This document shows, piece after piece, positions 6,883-14,013 of a stretch of 15,378 nucleotides of DNA. Under the pieces are notes generated by a model, which was given only the letters and a program-made list of their open reading frames with translations, ran no database searches and was not told the origin of the DNA. The stretch is taken from NCBI GenBank assembly GCA_903859225.1, contig CAIOLV010000088.1:1-15378 (forward strand), in the 5' to 3' direction. This stretch comes from an uncultured bacterium. GTDB lineage: Bacteria; Bipolaricaulota; Bipolaricaulia; UBA7950; UBA9294. Both the position numbers and the translations under genes were made by a program. Position 1 is the first letter of the stretch; every line of letters begins with the position of its first letter.

Positions 6883-7460
6883 CTGCGCGCGGACTTCGCA
6901 TCGGCCTCGCCTCAGCGACGAGGCTTGTCCTCCTCGCTGTGAGCCTCGGCGTGACGATCGCCCTTCGTTGGGTGCGCCTCTTCCCGAACAACGACCCGAT
7001 CATGGCTGTCACGCTTCCCTGCGCGAAGCGCGGCCGCGTCGCGGCTCTCGTCTTCCCGATCGCGGCGATGGTTCTCTTTGACGTTCTATCGCAACGCCTC
7101 GGGGTTTGGACCGTCGTCACGGCAGCAACCTACGGCCTCCTCGGACTCGGGTTCTCCTACGTCTTCTCTGCCCTGACGAAGCGGGGACGGTCGATCGGCG
7201 CCGCGACGTTCCTCGTCTCCGGCGTCGTAGGGGTCCTCGTCTTCGATTTCGTCACCGGCCCCGTCATGTCGAGCGCGATGTTCCATATGTCGTTCGGTGA
7301 AGCGTTCGTTGGGCAGATCCCATTCACAGTCAAGCATCTGGGCAGCGTCGCGGTGTACGCGCTCGTCGTCAGCCCGGTCCTCGACGGGGCTCTACGGCAG
7401 GTCGAGAAAGGCGAGAAGGCGATCGAGCGGAAGCTCGCGGCTACCGGACACCCAGCATAG
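6879..7460 (+). CDS. Small multi-pass membrane protein, ECF-S-component-like
   Basis: 193 residues. The GTG at 6879 overlaps the TGA of the preceding gene (GTGA), with AAGGAG seven bases upstream; longer in-frame starts inside the previous gene lack this support. Hydrophobic segments lie at about 12-32, 54-71, 79-98, 107-133 and 142-168, with the loop RLFPNNDPIMAV near the first. The size, helix number and compact loops resemble substrate-binding S components of ECF transporters and DUF6580-like proteins, but the match is only by pattern. The basic, charged tail (QVEKGEKAIERK) is probably cytoplasmic. The tight coupling suggests it works with the iron-sulfur protein, for example in uptake or membrane delivery of its substrate. 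Confidence 0.7.
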   Translation: MTARGLRIGLASATRLVLLAVSLGVTIALRWVRLFPNNDPIMAVTLPCAKRGRVAALVFPIAAMVLFDVLSQRLGVWTVVTAATYGLLGLGFSYVFSALTKRGRSIGAATFLVSGVVGVLVFDFVTGPVMSSAMFHMSFGEAFVGQIPFTVKHLGSVAVYALVVSPVLDGALRQVEKGEKAIERKLAATGHPA

Positions 7461-7467
7461 TGTCCGG
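7444..7467. terminator. Hairpin spanning the stop codon between converging genes
   Basis: CCGGACAC (7444-7451) pairs perfectly with GTGTCCGG (7460-7467) around an 8-nt loop. The plus-strand TAG stop (7458-7460) touches the stem, and the minus-strand gene ends at 7475. No U-tract follows on either strand, so terminator function is inferred from position. Confidence 0.5.
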
Positions 7468-7474
7468 GCGGAGC

Positions 7475-8242
7475 TCACGCTTCGAACATGAGGCAGCAGC
7501 AGGTGACGGCGCCCTCGGCCTTCGCGAGCTCGTCGGCCTCGACGAGGTGGAGCGAGATCCCGTGGGCGGCAAGTCGCGCGGCCGTCTTCGGGAACGCGGT
7601 GGGGTAGATGACTCGGCTCCCGATGCGGAGCGCGTTCGCGCCATAGAGATCGTCCGAATCCACTTCGATTGTGTCGAATCCGTCGAAGGGGGCGGGGTCC
7701 ACCCAGCGCGGCTGGAGGAGGAGCGTCCCCTCGGCGACCTCCGTGACGGCCGATTTGAGGTGGAGACAGCCTGTGACCCGGATGCCGATCACCGTGTACC
7801 CGAGAGGCGACGCGACCTGTCGTATCTGCTCGATTCCTCGGGCGTTCGTCCGCGCCGATTGCCCCACGAATACCGTGCGGCTGGCGACGAGCACGTCGCC
7901 GCCGTCGAGAGTGCCTGGCGACTGGATGTTGACGTTGCGGCGGTAGGGCGCTAGCGTCTGGGCCACAGCCGCTGTCTCTCCGCGGCGCGACAGCGCTCCC
8001 GGCCGTGTGATGATGGCCAGTTCGGGGAAGACGACGGCCGTGTCCTCGATGAAGACGGAGTCCAGGTCATCAGGAGCTGGCTCCACCCGTTCGACGCGGC
8101 AGCCGAGGGTGCGCAACGCCGACTCGTAGGCTGCGTGCTGTGCGCGAGCGCGGCCGACGTCGATGGGTTCGCGTTCAAGGTGCGTCAACTCACATCGTGC
8201 AATCGACTCGCTGACCTCTCGGGTCAGTGCGATCCGCGGCAT
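7475..8242 (-). CDS. Dimethylargininase-like guanidino hydrolase (DDAH family)
   Basis: 255 residues; ATG at 8242 with GGGAGGGA six bases upstream. Known of the family: DDAH converts asymmetric N-methylated arginines to citrulline and methylamines using a Cys nucleophile. Visible motifs are FIEDTAVV (64-71), SPGTLDGGDVLV (108-119), GCLHLKSAVTE with His161, and the C-terminal TCCCLMF with three cysteines at 248-250; the middle one aligns with the nucleophile of the usual TCC-S motif. The length is near that of the bacterial enzymes. The frame stays open far upstream, but that part overlaps the next gene on the same strand and has no family character. It is probably co-transcribed with the phosphotransferase 71 bp upstream. 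A related arginine-deiminase or amidinotransferase-fold activity is possible. Confidence 0.85.
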   Translation of the reverse strand: MPRIALTREVSESIARCELTHLEREPIDVGRARAQHAAYESALRTLGCRVERVEPAPDDLDSVFIEDTAVVFPELAIITRPGALSRRGETAAVAQTLAPYRRNVNIQSPGTLDGGDVLVASRTVFVGQSARTNARGIEQIRQVASPLGYTVIGIRVTGCLHLKSAVTEVAEGTLLLQPRWVDPAPFDGFDTIEVDSDDLYGANALRIGSRVIYPTAFPKTAARLAAHGISLHLVEADELAKAEGAVTCCCLMFEA

Positions 8243-8272
8243 GCCGTTCCCTCCCTGATGTCGAGCGAAGCA

Positions 8273-8285
8273 TGCCTGACAGGCA
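8273..8285. repeat. Short palindrome between two minus-strand genes
   Basis: TGCCTG, A, CAGGCA: perfect 6-bp arms in the 71-bp gap upstream of the dimethylargininase-like gene. It could be a weak operator or RNA hairpin; nothing distinguishes these. The same gap holds a run of nine C (8306-8314) touching the upstream gene's stop codon. Confidence 0.4.
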
Positions 8286-8313
8286 AGAGCAGGACAAGAA
8301 CGGGGCCCCCCCC

Positions 8314-9198
8314 CTACAGCTCCGTGACGAGCTGGTTCAGGAGTTCGGTCGCAAACCCGAGGAACGTGAACCCTTCCCAGCCGTGCTCCGGAGTTCCAAG
8401 CACGTGGTGCGTCAGACCCCAGGCGACGACGTGCAGGCGTACGACGAACACCATGTCGTCGAGGCGCCTCCGATGCTCCAGCGCTTCCGTGCCGAAGTAC
8501 TCGTCCAGGATCAGGTTTCGATGTACCTGGCCGAGCGGCGCCGACTCGTCGGTGGAGACCACCAGGGTGGCAAGGTCGAAGAAGACGTCGCCCATCCCGG
8601 CGAACTCCCAATCGATGAGGCGGATCGGATCCGCATTGAGGAGGTTCCCGGCGAAGAGGTCGTTGTGGCAGAGAGCGAGGTACGGGGGTTCGAGCGGGCC
8701 GCGCGCGGCTTCGATCTCGTCGAGCCGACGCAAGATCCCGCCGCTTCCGGCGGGCAACGGAACGTCACGAGAGGCGGCTCGCTCGAAGCTGGCGCGGATC
8801 CTTCGGAACGGATCGAACGAGTGGTCGATCGCGGGCAGAGCGTGAACTCGTCGTACGGTGCGGACGATAGAGCGCAGGACATCCGGTTCGCGATACCTCT
8901 TGGGCGTCTCGCTGAACGGCTCGGCTGGAATGCGCCTCGTGATGAGGTGGCCTTCCGGCAAGACGTGGCGGACGATCTCCGGTCCCAGGCCCGCCTCATG
9001 CGCGAGGCCGAGGACCTCGCCCTCAACCTCGCGCGAGATCCCGAGGCGTTCGGCGTTCGCGCTGGCCAACCGGAAGACATACTCCTCTCCCGCGACGCTG
9101 AGGAGGAAGACCCGGTTCGAAAGCCCGCGGAGCGGCTCGATGCGGTCCGGATGTTCGAAGCCGTCGATTGCCGACACGACGTCGCATGCGCGCTGCAA
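8314..9198 (-). CDS. Choline/ethanolamine-kinase-like phosphotransferase (APH superfamily)
   Basis: 294 residues. The start is TTG at 9198, chosen because AGGAGG lies four bases upstream and the N-terminus aligns with the fold. The family uses ATP to phosphorylate small amino-alcohols. Visible motifs: LRGLSNRVFLL nucleotide loop (23-33); VFRL with Arg43 in the place of the usual Lys, as in many choline kinases; catalytic LCHNDLFAGNLL (176-187, Asp180); metal-binding LIDWEFAGMGD (194-204, Asp196). It lacks a signal peptide and is probably cytoplasmic. It lies between a flavodoxin-fold gene 53 bp upstream and the dimethylargininase-like gene 71 bp downstream. An aminoglycoside or other small-molecule kinase role cannot be excluded. 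Confidence 0.82.
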   Translation of the reverse strand: MQRACDVVSAIDGFEHPDRIEPLRGLSNRVFLLSVAGEEYVFRLASANAERLGISREVEGEVLGLAHEAGLGPEIVRHVLPEGHLITRRIPAEPFSETPKRYREPDVLRSIVRTVRRVHALPAIDHSFDPFRRIRASFERAASRDVPLPAGSGGILRRLDEIEAARGPLEPPYLALCHNDLFAGNLLNADPIRLIDWEFAGMGDVFFDLATLVVSTDESAPLGQVHRNLILDEYFGTEALEHRRRLDDMVFVVRLHVVAWGLTHHVLGTPEHGWEGFTFLGFATELLNQLVTEL

Positions 9199-9251
9199 GG
9201 GGCCTCCTGTTCATGCGGACTGTGTGCTCTCGTGCGCGTAGGGCGGCGGAA

Positions 9252-9878
9252 TCAGTCCTCGTAGGGTCGTGCGCGGAGCTTCCCGGCGACGCCGTTCTGC
9301 TTCGCCATGCGCCGCCACATGATGTTGCCGCCGGCGCGGTAGAGCCACGCCGGCATCGCCTTCTTGGCGGCGAGGTCTGGAGCAGGCTTTCCCTCCGCAA
9401 GGGCCTTTCCGATCTGCTCGAGCACCTCGTGGGCAGAGCCGCCATACGTCTCGACGCCGCCGAGGGCGAGTCCGCCGAGCCAGCGCCACCCGACCTCTGC
9501 CGCGAAGCGTTCGGCGATGGCAAGAGCCGTTGCATTCTGTTCGCTCTCCGGGAAGCCACACTGGATCAACAGAAAGAGGCCGGCGCGTCCGGCCCCGGTG
9601 CGGCGTTCGGCGACGTTCTCGAGGAACGCAATCACCGGAGCGGGGAACGAGTCGACGTAGAGCGGGAGTGAGAGGATCACGAGATCCGCCGCGGCAGCGG
9701 CGGCGAGGGCGCTCTCCAGCGCATCGGGTGAACGCACGGCGGCGTGGACATGGACCTGCTCGGTTCCGAATCCGCGTGCCTTCAAGGTGTCGAGAAGATG
9801 GCCGCCCAGACGGCCGGATGTGCTCTTCTCGATTCCTCGTGGACTTCCGACAAGTAGAAGCGCTCGCTTCTCGGTCAT
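9252..9878 (-). CDS. Flavodoxin-fold NAD(P)H oxidoreductase-like protein
   Basis: 208 residues; the ATG overlaps the stop of the upstream flavoprotein gene (ATGA). The N-terminal strand and phosphate loop LLLVGSPRGIEKSTSGRL is typical of FMN-binding flavodoxin-like proteins. DLVILSLPLYVDSFPAPVIAFLE (65-87) is the second FMN-contact segment. The C-terminal NGVAGKLRARPYED and the preceding amphipathic helix are seen in related NAD(P)H-dependent proteins of unknown substrate. No Cys cluster is present, unlike its partner. The overlapping start implies translational coupling, so the two may form one redox unit. Confidence 0.75.
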   Translation of the reverse strand: MTEKRALLLVGSPRGIEKSTSGRLGGHLLDTLKARGFGTEQVHVHAAVRSPDALESALAAAAAADLVILSLPLYVDSFPAPVIAFLENVAERRTGAGRAGLFLLIQCGFPESEQNATALAIAERFAAEVGWRWLGGLALGGVETYGGSAHEVLEQIGKALAEGKPAPDLAAKKAMPAWLYRAGGNIMWRRMAKQNGVAGKLRARPYED

Positions 9879-10435
9879 TGCGTCACCGCCTCGACGAGTC
9901 CGCGGGCGATCGCTTCGATGTCGTCGGGCCGGTCCAATGCGACGACGGCCGCCGCCGTGCGCGGGCTCCTGAAGTTGAGGGCATTGTGCTCGACGAGGGT
10001 CTTGAAAAGCGTCTCCGCCTGACGATCCGGCTGCGGAAGGGTTCCGAGCCCGATCAAGGAGGGGCAGTGCGCGTAGCGCTTCTGATGGTGCGTCTCGCCC
10101 CGGACCCTCGCGAAGAAGGGCGAGATGTTCGGAATCAGTCGATCGACGGCCTTCTTGAGTCCGGATGAGACTCCGCCGAAGGTCACCGGAGTGAAGTAGA
10201 CGAGAAGGTCGCAGCGCGCGACGGCCCGCGCCACCTGTCGGCCCTCGTCGTCGATGACGCACTCGCCCGGCGTGTGCATCCAGCAGCCAAAGCAGCCCTT
10301 GCACGGGGCGATGGTCTTCTCACGCAGTGCGATGACCTCCGTCGCGTATCCCGCTTGAGCGAGAGCGGCTGTCAGTACCGTGACGATGCCTTGCCCCTGT
10401 TCGTTGCGTGATCCGTCGAGCACGACCGCGTTCAT
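9875..10435 (-). CDS. FMN reductase / iron-sulfur flavoprotein-like protein
   Basis: 186 residues with a flavodoxin-like fold: AVVLDGSRNEQGQG at the N-terminus and FTPVTFGGVSSGLKKAVDRL (81-100). A compact cysteine motif, C45-x2-C48-x2-C51-x7-C59 (PCKGCFGCW to GECVIDD), matches the spacing known for iron-sulfur flavoproteins, where it binds a [4Fe-4S] cluster. Many plain NADPH-dependent FMN reductases carry the same residues, so cluster binding is inferred. No Shine-Dalgarno is visible before the ATG. A weak promoter-like pair ends only about ten bases upstream, so the transcript may be nearly leaderless. The downstream flavodoxin-fold gene overlaps by four bases. Confidence 0.8.
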   Translation of the reverse strand: MNAVVLDGSRNEQGQGIVTVLTAALAQAGYATEVIALREKTIAPCKGCFGCWMHTPGECVIDDEGRQVARAVARCDLLVYFTPVTFGGVSSGLKKAVDRLIPNISPFFARVRGETHHQKRYAHCPSLIGLGTLPQPDRQAETLFKTLVEHNALNFRSPRTAAAVVALDRPDDIEAIARGLVEAVTQ

Positions 10436-10444
10436 GATGCGCGG

Positions 10445-10473
10445 ATCGTAACTCAGGGATGGCGTCGGGCTAA
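10445..10473 (-). promoter_or_regulatory. Possible promoter of the flavoprotein operon
   Basis: On the minus strand: TTAGCC (10473-10468), a 17-bp spacer and TACGAT (10450-10445). The boxes match three and four consensus positions. The expected transcript start is within a few bases of the ATG at 10435, which fits the missing Shine-Dalgarno. Confidence 0.25.
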
Positions 10474-10501
10474 CATGAGTTGGGGCTGCGACCGGACTAC
10501 G

Positions 10502-11425
10502 CTACCGGACGGCTTCGTAGAGGATCTCGAGGAATCGCTCGCGGCTCGCCTCAAGGACGACGTCGGCGTTCGGCTCGAGGCCCGTCACGCGGAGGTGATC
10601 GACGACGGTCGCCCCGCGCGTCAGCTCGCTCTTCGTCTCGATATCGACGCGCAAGCGCTTCACGACCGTAGCGACGCTGGGATCGAGCGCTACGGCCATG
10701 GCGATCGGGTCCGGCAGATCGAAGCCCTCCTGCTTGAGATAGCTCTTGCCGAAGGCGCGCAGGCCTTCCTGGATGTCGACGCAGAAGGCGGCGAGATCCG
10801 AGACTGCTCGAAGTTGGGCCTCGTCTTCAGGACTGAACCGCGCGTGGCGGTGGGACACATCCCAACCCACCATGACGATCGGGAGCCCCGACTCGAAGAC
10901 GATCTTCGCCGCGTCGGGATCGACCCAGATGTTGTACTCCGCAGCGGGGACGATGTTGCCGTACCCGAAGCCGATGCCGCCCATGATGACGCAGCGCTCG
11001 ATCTCGCTGGCAAGCGCGGGATGTCGCAGGAGGGCCGTAGCGATATTCGTCAGAGGGCCGAGCGTTACGAGGGTGAGTTTCCCGCGGAAGCGAGCGGCCG
11101 TCTCGAGCAGTGCGTCGACGGCATGCCCCTCGGCTGGGACGCGGCCGTGGAGAGGGAGTCCTATGTCGCCAAATCCATCCTGGCCGTGGCAGAACTGCGC
11201 CGTCTGGAGCGGGCGCAGCATCGGGCCCCGGGCCCCGGCATAGACAGGGACCTTCGCGCCGCAGCGCTCGACTGTGTACAGCGCGTTCTGGAGGCCGATC
11301 TCGAGCGGGACGTTGCCCGCGACAACGGTGATCGCCTCGACGCGTACTCCGGGGTGCTTCAGCGCCATGACGAGCGCGACCGCGTCGTCCGAAGCCGTAT
11401 CGGTGTCGATGTGGAAGTGACGCAC
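10502..11425 (-). CDS. Inosine/uridine-type nucleoside hydrolase
   Basis: 307 residues from GTG 11425, supported by GGGGAGG four bases upstream; the frame is open further upstream, but family similarity begins here. Known of the family: hydrolysis of the N-glycosidic bond of ribonucleosides with a bound calcium. The calcium/ribose motif DTDTASDDA is present (Asp7, 9, 13, 14), followed by VVAGN, CHGQDGFG with His80, TLGPLTNIATAL, VIMGG, EYNIWVDPDAA (163-172) and the late LPDPIAMA with Asp239. The His that usually precedes that last Asp as a proton donor is replaced by Pro238, so base preference may differ from classical IU-NH. It is divergent from the FG-GAP genes and 66 bp upstream of the flavoprotein gene on the same strand. 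Likely purine or pyrimidine salvage. Confidence 0.87.
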   Translation of the reverse strand: MRHFHIDTDTASDDAVALVMALKHPGVRVEAITVVAGNVPLEIGLQNALYTVERCGAKVPVYAGARGPMLRPLQTAQFCHGQDGFGDIGLPLHGRVPAEGHAVDALLETAARFRGKLTLVTLGPLTNIATALLRHPALASEIERCVIMGGIGFGYGNIVPAAEYNIWVDPDAAKIVFESGLPIVMVGWDVSHRHARFSPEDEAQLRAVSDLAAFCVDIQEGLRAFGKSYLKQEGFDLPDPIAMAVALDPSVATVVKRLRVDIETKSELTRGATVVDHLRVTGLEPNADVVLEASRERFLEILYEAVR

Positions 11426-11571
11426 AAGACCTCCCCAGCTGTTGGCTGCCGACAGCCTACCACAGGAGACGCTCGCTGGCCGGGCAAGGGGCCCCAGGGC
11501 GCAGGAACATCGATCCCGGAGCCCGCTGAGCGCGTCGCTCTGCGCAGATGCCATGCAAACCGCCTCGGGCC

Positions 11572-11586
11572 GCGGCATAATGCCGC
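11572..11586. promoter_or_regulatory. Palindrome overlapping a -10-like box in a divergent intergenic region
   Basis: GCGGCAT, A, ATGCCGC: perfect 7-bp arms. Its centre holds CATAAT (11576-11581, five of six -10 positions), with a weak ATGCAA 17 bp upstream (11553-11558). An operator covering a promoter for the plus-strand FG-GAP genes is the simplest reading. It lies in the 269-bp gap between the nucleoside hydrolase and the first FG-GAP gene. Confidence 0.35.
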
Positions 11587-11639
11587 CCAAGGGGAGCGAG
11601 ACGAGAACGAACAGGGACCAGAGCCTGGTTCCGCGGACT

Positions 11640-11659
11640 CGTCGGCCATCGAGCCGACG
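11640..11659 (+). other. Stem-loop in the presumed leader of the FG-GAP gene pair
   Basis: CGTCGGC (11640-11646) and GCCGACG (11653-11659) pair perfectly around a 6-nt loop. A second hairpin follows: CCTCGC (11669-11674) with GCGAGG (11678-11683), whose right arm runs into the AGGAGGAGGA ribosome binding site. The second stem could lower translation; neither matches a known riboswitch. Confidence 0.35.
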
Positions 11660-11694
11660 TCGGTGCGTCCTCGCAGGGCGAGGAGGAGGACGGG

Positions 11695-12828
11695 ATGGCA
11701 CGATCGGCACGGCGGTGGGTGGGCGTCGTCTTCTGCGCGGCAGCCTGCGCATTCCCTGCGGCAATGTCGCGAGCGAGCGACCTGTTCGTTGACAGCGGTC
11801 AGCGACTCGGGAACGAAGTCACATGGTCGGTCGCCCTCGGTGACGTCGACGGGGATGGCGACCTCGATGCGGTGGCCGCTAACTATGACGCCGGCGCGAT
11901 CGTGTGGATCAACGACGGCAGCGGGTGCTTCACCGATTCCGGCCAGCGGCTGGCGCGGGGCGTCTACGTCGCGCTCGCCGATTTCGATGGCGACGGTGCA
12001 CTCGACATAGCGCTCGGGTCCTGGGATGTTCCTGCGTCGGTCTGGTGGAACGACGGGAAAGGGACGTTCACCAAGGGAGTCTTCCCAAGCGTCACGGGAT
12101 GCTTCGCCCTTGGGGTGGGCGACCTGAACGGCGACGCGCGCCCCGACATCTACGTTGGCACCGTGGCGGCAGATCGCGTGATCCTCAACGCGGGCCATCG
12201 GACGTTCACCGCGACTCGGCAGCTCCTCGGAAACGGCCCAACGGCCGGAGTTGCGCTCGGGGACATGGATAGCGACGGCGATCTCGACGTCGTCGCCGCG
12301 GGCTGGGACGAGATCGGTCGCGTGTGGGCCAACGATGGAGCAGGGAACTTCACGCAGCTCTGTCAGATTGATGCGGTCACCCTCCACGTCCACGGTGCGG
12401 TCCTTGCGGACGTCGATGGCGACGGCGATCTCGACGCCTTCTTCGCCATTGCCGGCCGCATCTCCGGCCACAACGTTTGGCTCAACGACGGCGCGGGGAG
12501 GCTCACCCCGGCGGGATACGACCTCGGAACGGACCTCCAGCAGGGGATTGCCGTGGCCGACTTCGATCTCGATGGCGACTTGGACATCGCTCTGGCCGTT
12601 GGAGCGGGCGGCACTCCTTTGCCGTCCCGAGTCTGGCTCGGCCAAGAGGGCGGCTTTGTCGATTCCGGCCTTCGCATGGGTGAGGCATTCGCTGGCGGCG
12701 TCGCAGTCGGGGACCTCGACGGCGACGGCGACGAGGACCTGTTCATAGATTTCCTCTCGCTTCCCAACGAGGGCTGGGACTACAAGCCGTACCCCAACGA
12801 GGTCTGGTTGAACACGACGAACGAGTAG
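11695..12828 (+). CDS. Secreted FG-GAP/VCBS seven-blade propeller, first copy
   Basis: 377 residues; ATG follows AGGAGGAGGA. The signal peptide is about 1-27 (ending SRA). The mature chain has seven repeats of 46-51 residues, each carrying a calcium-loop motif of the D-x-D-G-D-G-D-x-D type, starting near residues 50, 96, 143, 190, 239, 289 and 340. The third and sixth are degenerate (DLNGDARPD, DFDLDGDLD). Seven such repeats fit one integrin-alpha-like propeller. No anchor, sorting signal or enzyme domain follows; the chain ends WLNTTNE. Such proteins bind calcium and often ligands or surfaces outside the cell; no specific partner can be named. It is followed after 43 bp by a close paralogue, probably in one transcript. 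Confidence 0.87.
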   Translation: MARSARRWVGVVFCAAACAFPAAMSRASDLFVDSGQRLGNEVTWSVALGDVDGDGDLDAVAANYDAGAIVWINDGSGCFTDSGQRLARGVYVALADFDGDGALDIALGSWDVPASVWWNDGKGTFTKGVFPSVTGCFALGVGDLNGDARPDIYVGTVAADRVILNAGHRTFTATRQLLGNGPTAGVALGDMDSDGDLDVVAAGWDEIGRVWANDGAGNFTQLCQIDAVTLHVHGAVLADVDGDGDLDAFFAIAGRISGHNVWLNDGAGRLTPAGYDLGTDLQQGIAVADFDLDGDLDIALAVGAGGTPLPSRVWLGQEGGFVDSGLRMGEAFAGGVAVGDLDGDGDEDLFIDFLSLPNEGWDYKPYPNEVWLNTTNE

Positions 12829-12871
12829 TGCGTGCCCGGGGCATTCACCCAACGAGGGAGGAAGAGAGGAC

Positions 12872-14005
12872 ATGATGCGAACAGGGCGTACGTCCGTGTC
12901 CGCTGTGGTCTGTCTGCTCGTCTGCTGCTGGGCCTTCGCGGTGGCCGCCGCGCAAGACCTGCTGGTCGACAGCGAACAACGGCTGGGGAACGAGGCCAGC
13001 TGGGCGGTTGCATTGGGTGACGTCGACGGCGATGGAGACCTGGATGCCGTCGTTGCCAACCTCGACGCGGGCGCCATCGTCTGGCTCAATGACGGCACGG
13101 GGCACTTCACCGACTTCGGCCAGCGGCTGGCGATTGGAGCCTACCTTGCGCTGGCGGACCTCGATGGAGACGGTGCCCTCGACATCGTCTTCGGCTCCCC
13201 TGACCAGCCGGTCACGGTGTGGTGGAACGACGGGAGCGGAACGTTCGTGCAAGGCGAAACGCCTCTCGCTCCCGCTGGATGTAGCGCTCTCGGCGTCGGC
13301 GATCTCAGCGGCGACGGGCGGCAGGACATCTTCGTGGGGATGCGCGACGCCGATCTTGTCCTCTTCAACATGGGCGATCGAACCTTCGCTGACTCCGGCC
13401 AGCGCTTCGGTAGTGCGCCTACGGGAGGCGTCGCCCTCGGCGACATGGACGGCGACGGGGACCTCGATGTGGTCACCGCGGGCTGGGACGAGCCCGGCCA
13501 CGTGTGGCAGAACGATGGGACGGGCACGCTCACGGCGCTCTGCGAGCTTGCGACGACAACCCTCCACGTCCACGGCATCGCTGTTGGCGATGTCGACGCC
13601 GACGGCGATCTCGACGTCTTCTTCGCTCTCGCGGGTGGTATCTGTTGCCGCAACATCTGGTTGAACGACGGCACCGGCAAGCTGACGCCGAGGGGGTCCA
13701 ATGTGGGAGCGCCCGACAACCAGGGGATTGCTGTGGGTGACCTCAACCTGGACGGTCGCCTCGACATCGTCTTGGCCAACGGCATGGTCTCCCCGTTGTC
13801 TTCCACCGTCCGGCTGGGACAGGAGGCCTGGTTCGTCGACTCCGGGCTTCGGATGGGGTCAGCGTTTGCGGGCGGAGTCGCGCTCGGCGACCTGGATGGC
13901 GACGGCGATCTGGATCTGTTCATCGCCTTCCTCTCCTTGGTTGGGCCGCCGTACGTGCAGAACCCTCATCCGAACGAAGTCTGGTTCAACACGACGAACG
14001 AGTAG
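12872..14005 (+). CDS. Secreted FG-GAP/VCBS seven-blade propeller, second copy
   Basis: 377 residues, the same length as the preceding protein. ATG 12872 or the adjacent in-frame ATG 12875 could be used; the purine-rich GGGAGGAAGAGAGGA upstream fits either. The signal peptide ends near residue 27 (AVAAA). Seven calcium-loop motifs start near 50, 96, 144, 191, 240, 290 and 340, almost exactly as in the first copy. Over residues 31-120 I count 69 of 90 identical positions without gaps; one insertion and one deletion balance later. Both end in NTTNE. The cysteine pair in GGICCRNIW is unique to this copy. It is a tandem duplicate, diverged enough that both copies are probably functional. Confidence 0.87.
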   Translation: MMRTGRTSVSAVVCLLVCCWAFAVAAAQDLLVDSEQRLGNEASWAVALGDVDGDGDLDAVVANLDAGAIVWLNDGTGHFTDFGQRLAIGAYLALADLDGDGALDIVFGSPDQPVTVWWNDGSGTFVQGETPLAPAGCSALGVGDLSGDGRQDIFVGMRDADLVLFNMGDRTFADSGQRFGSAPTGGVALGDMDGDGDLDVVTAGWDEPGHVWQNDGTGTLTALCELATTTLHVHGIAVGDVDADGDLDVFFALAGGICCRNIWLNDGTGKLTPRGSNVGAPDNQGIAVGDLNLDGRLDIVLANGMVSPLSSTVRLGQEAWFVDSGLRMGSAFAGGVALGDLDGDGDLDLFIAFLSLVGPPYVQNPHPNEVWFNTTNE

Positions 14006-14013
14006 AACGTTGG

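Noticed and set aside
8306..8314. Run of nine C (nine G on the coding strand of the phosphotransferase gene), a possible phase-variation tract
   Set aside because: It begins at the stop codon of the minus-strand gene and lies in the gap, so slippage would not change either protein. It could also be a sequencing-length artefact.
10475..12010. 511-codon plus-strand open frame over the nucleoside hydrolase
   Set aside because: Antisense shadow of a well-recognised enzyme gene; it also overlaps the start of the FG-GAP gene.
11359..13110. 583-codon minus-strand open frame over the first FG-GAP gene
   Set aside because: It is the mirror of the Asp-rich calcium-loop repeats, which gives a repetitive V/I-E-V-A pattern; no start signal or family character.
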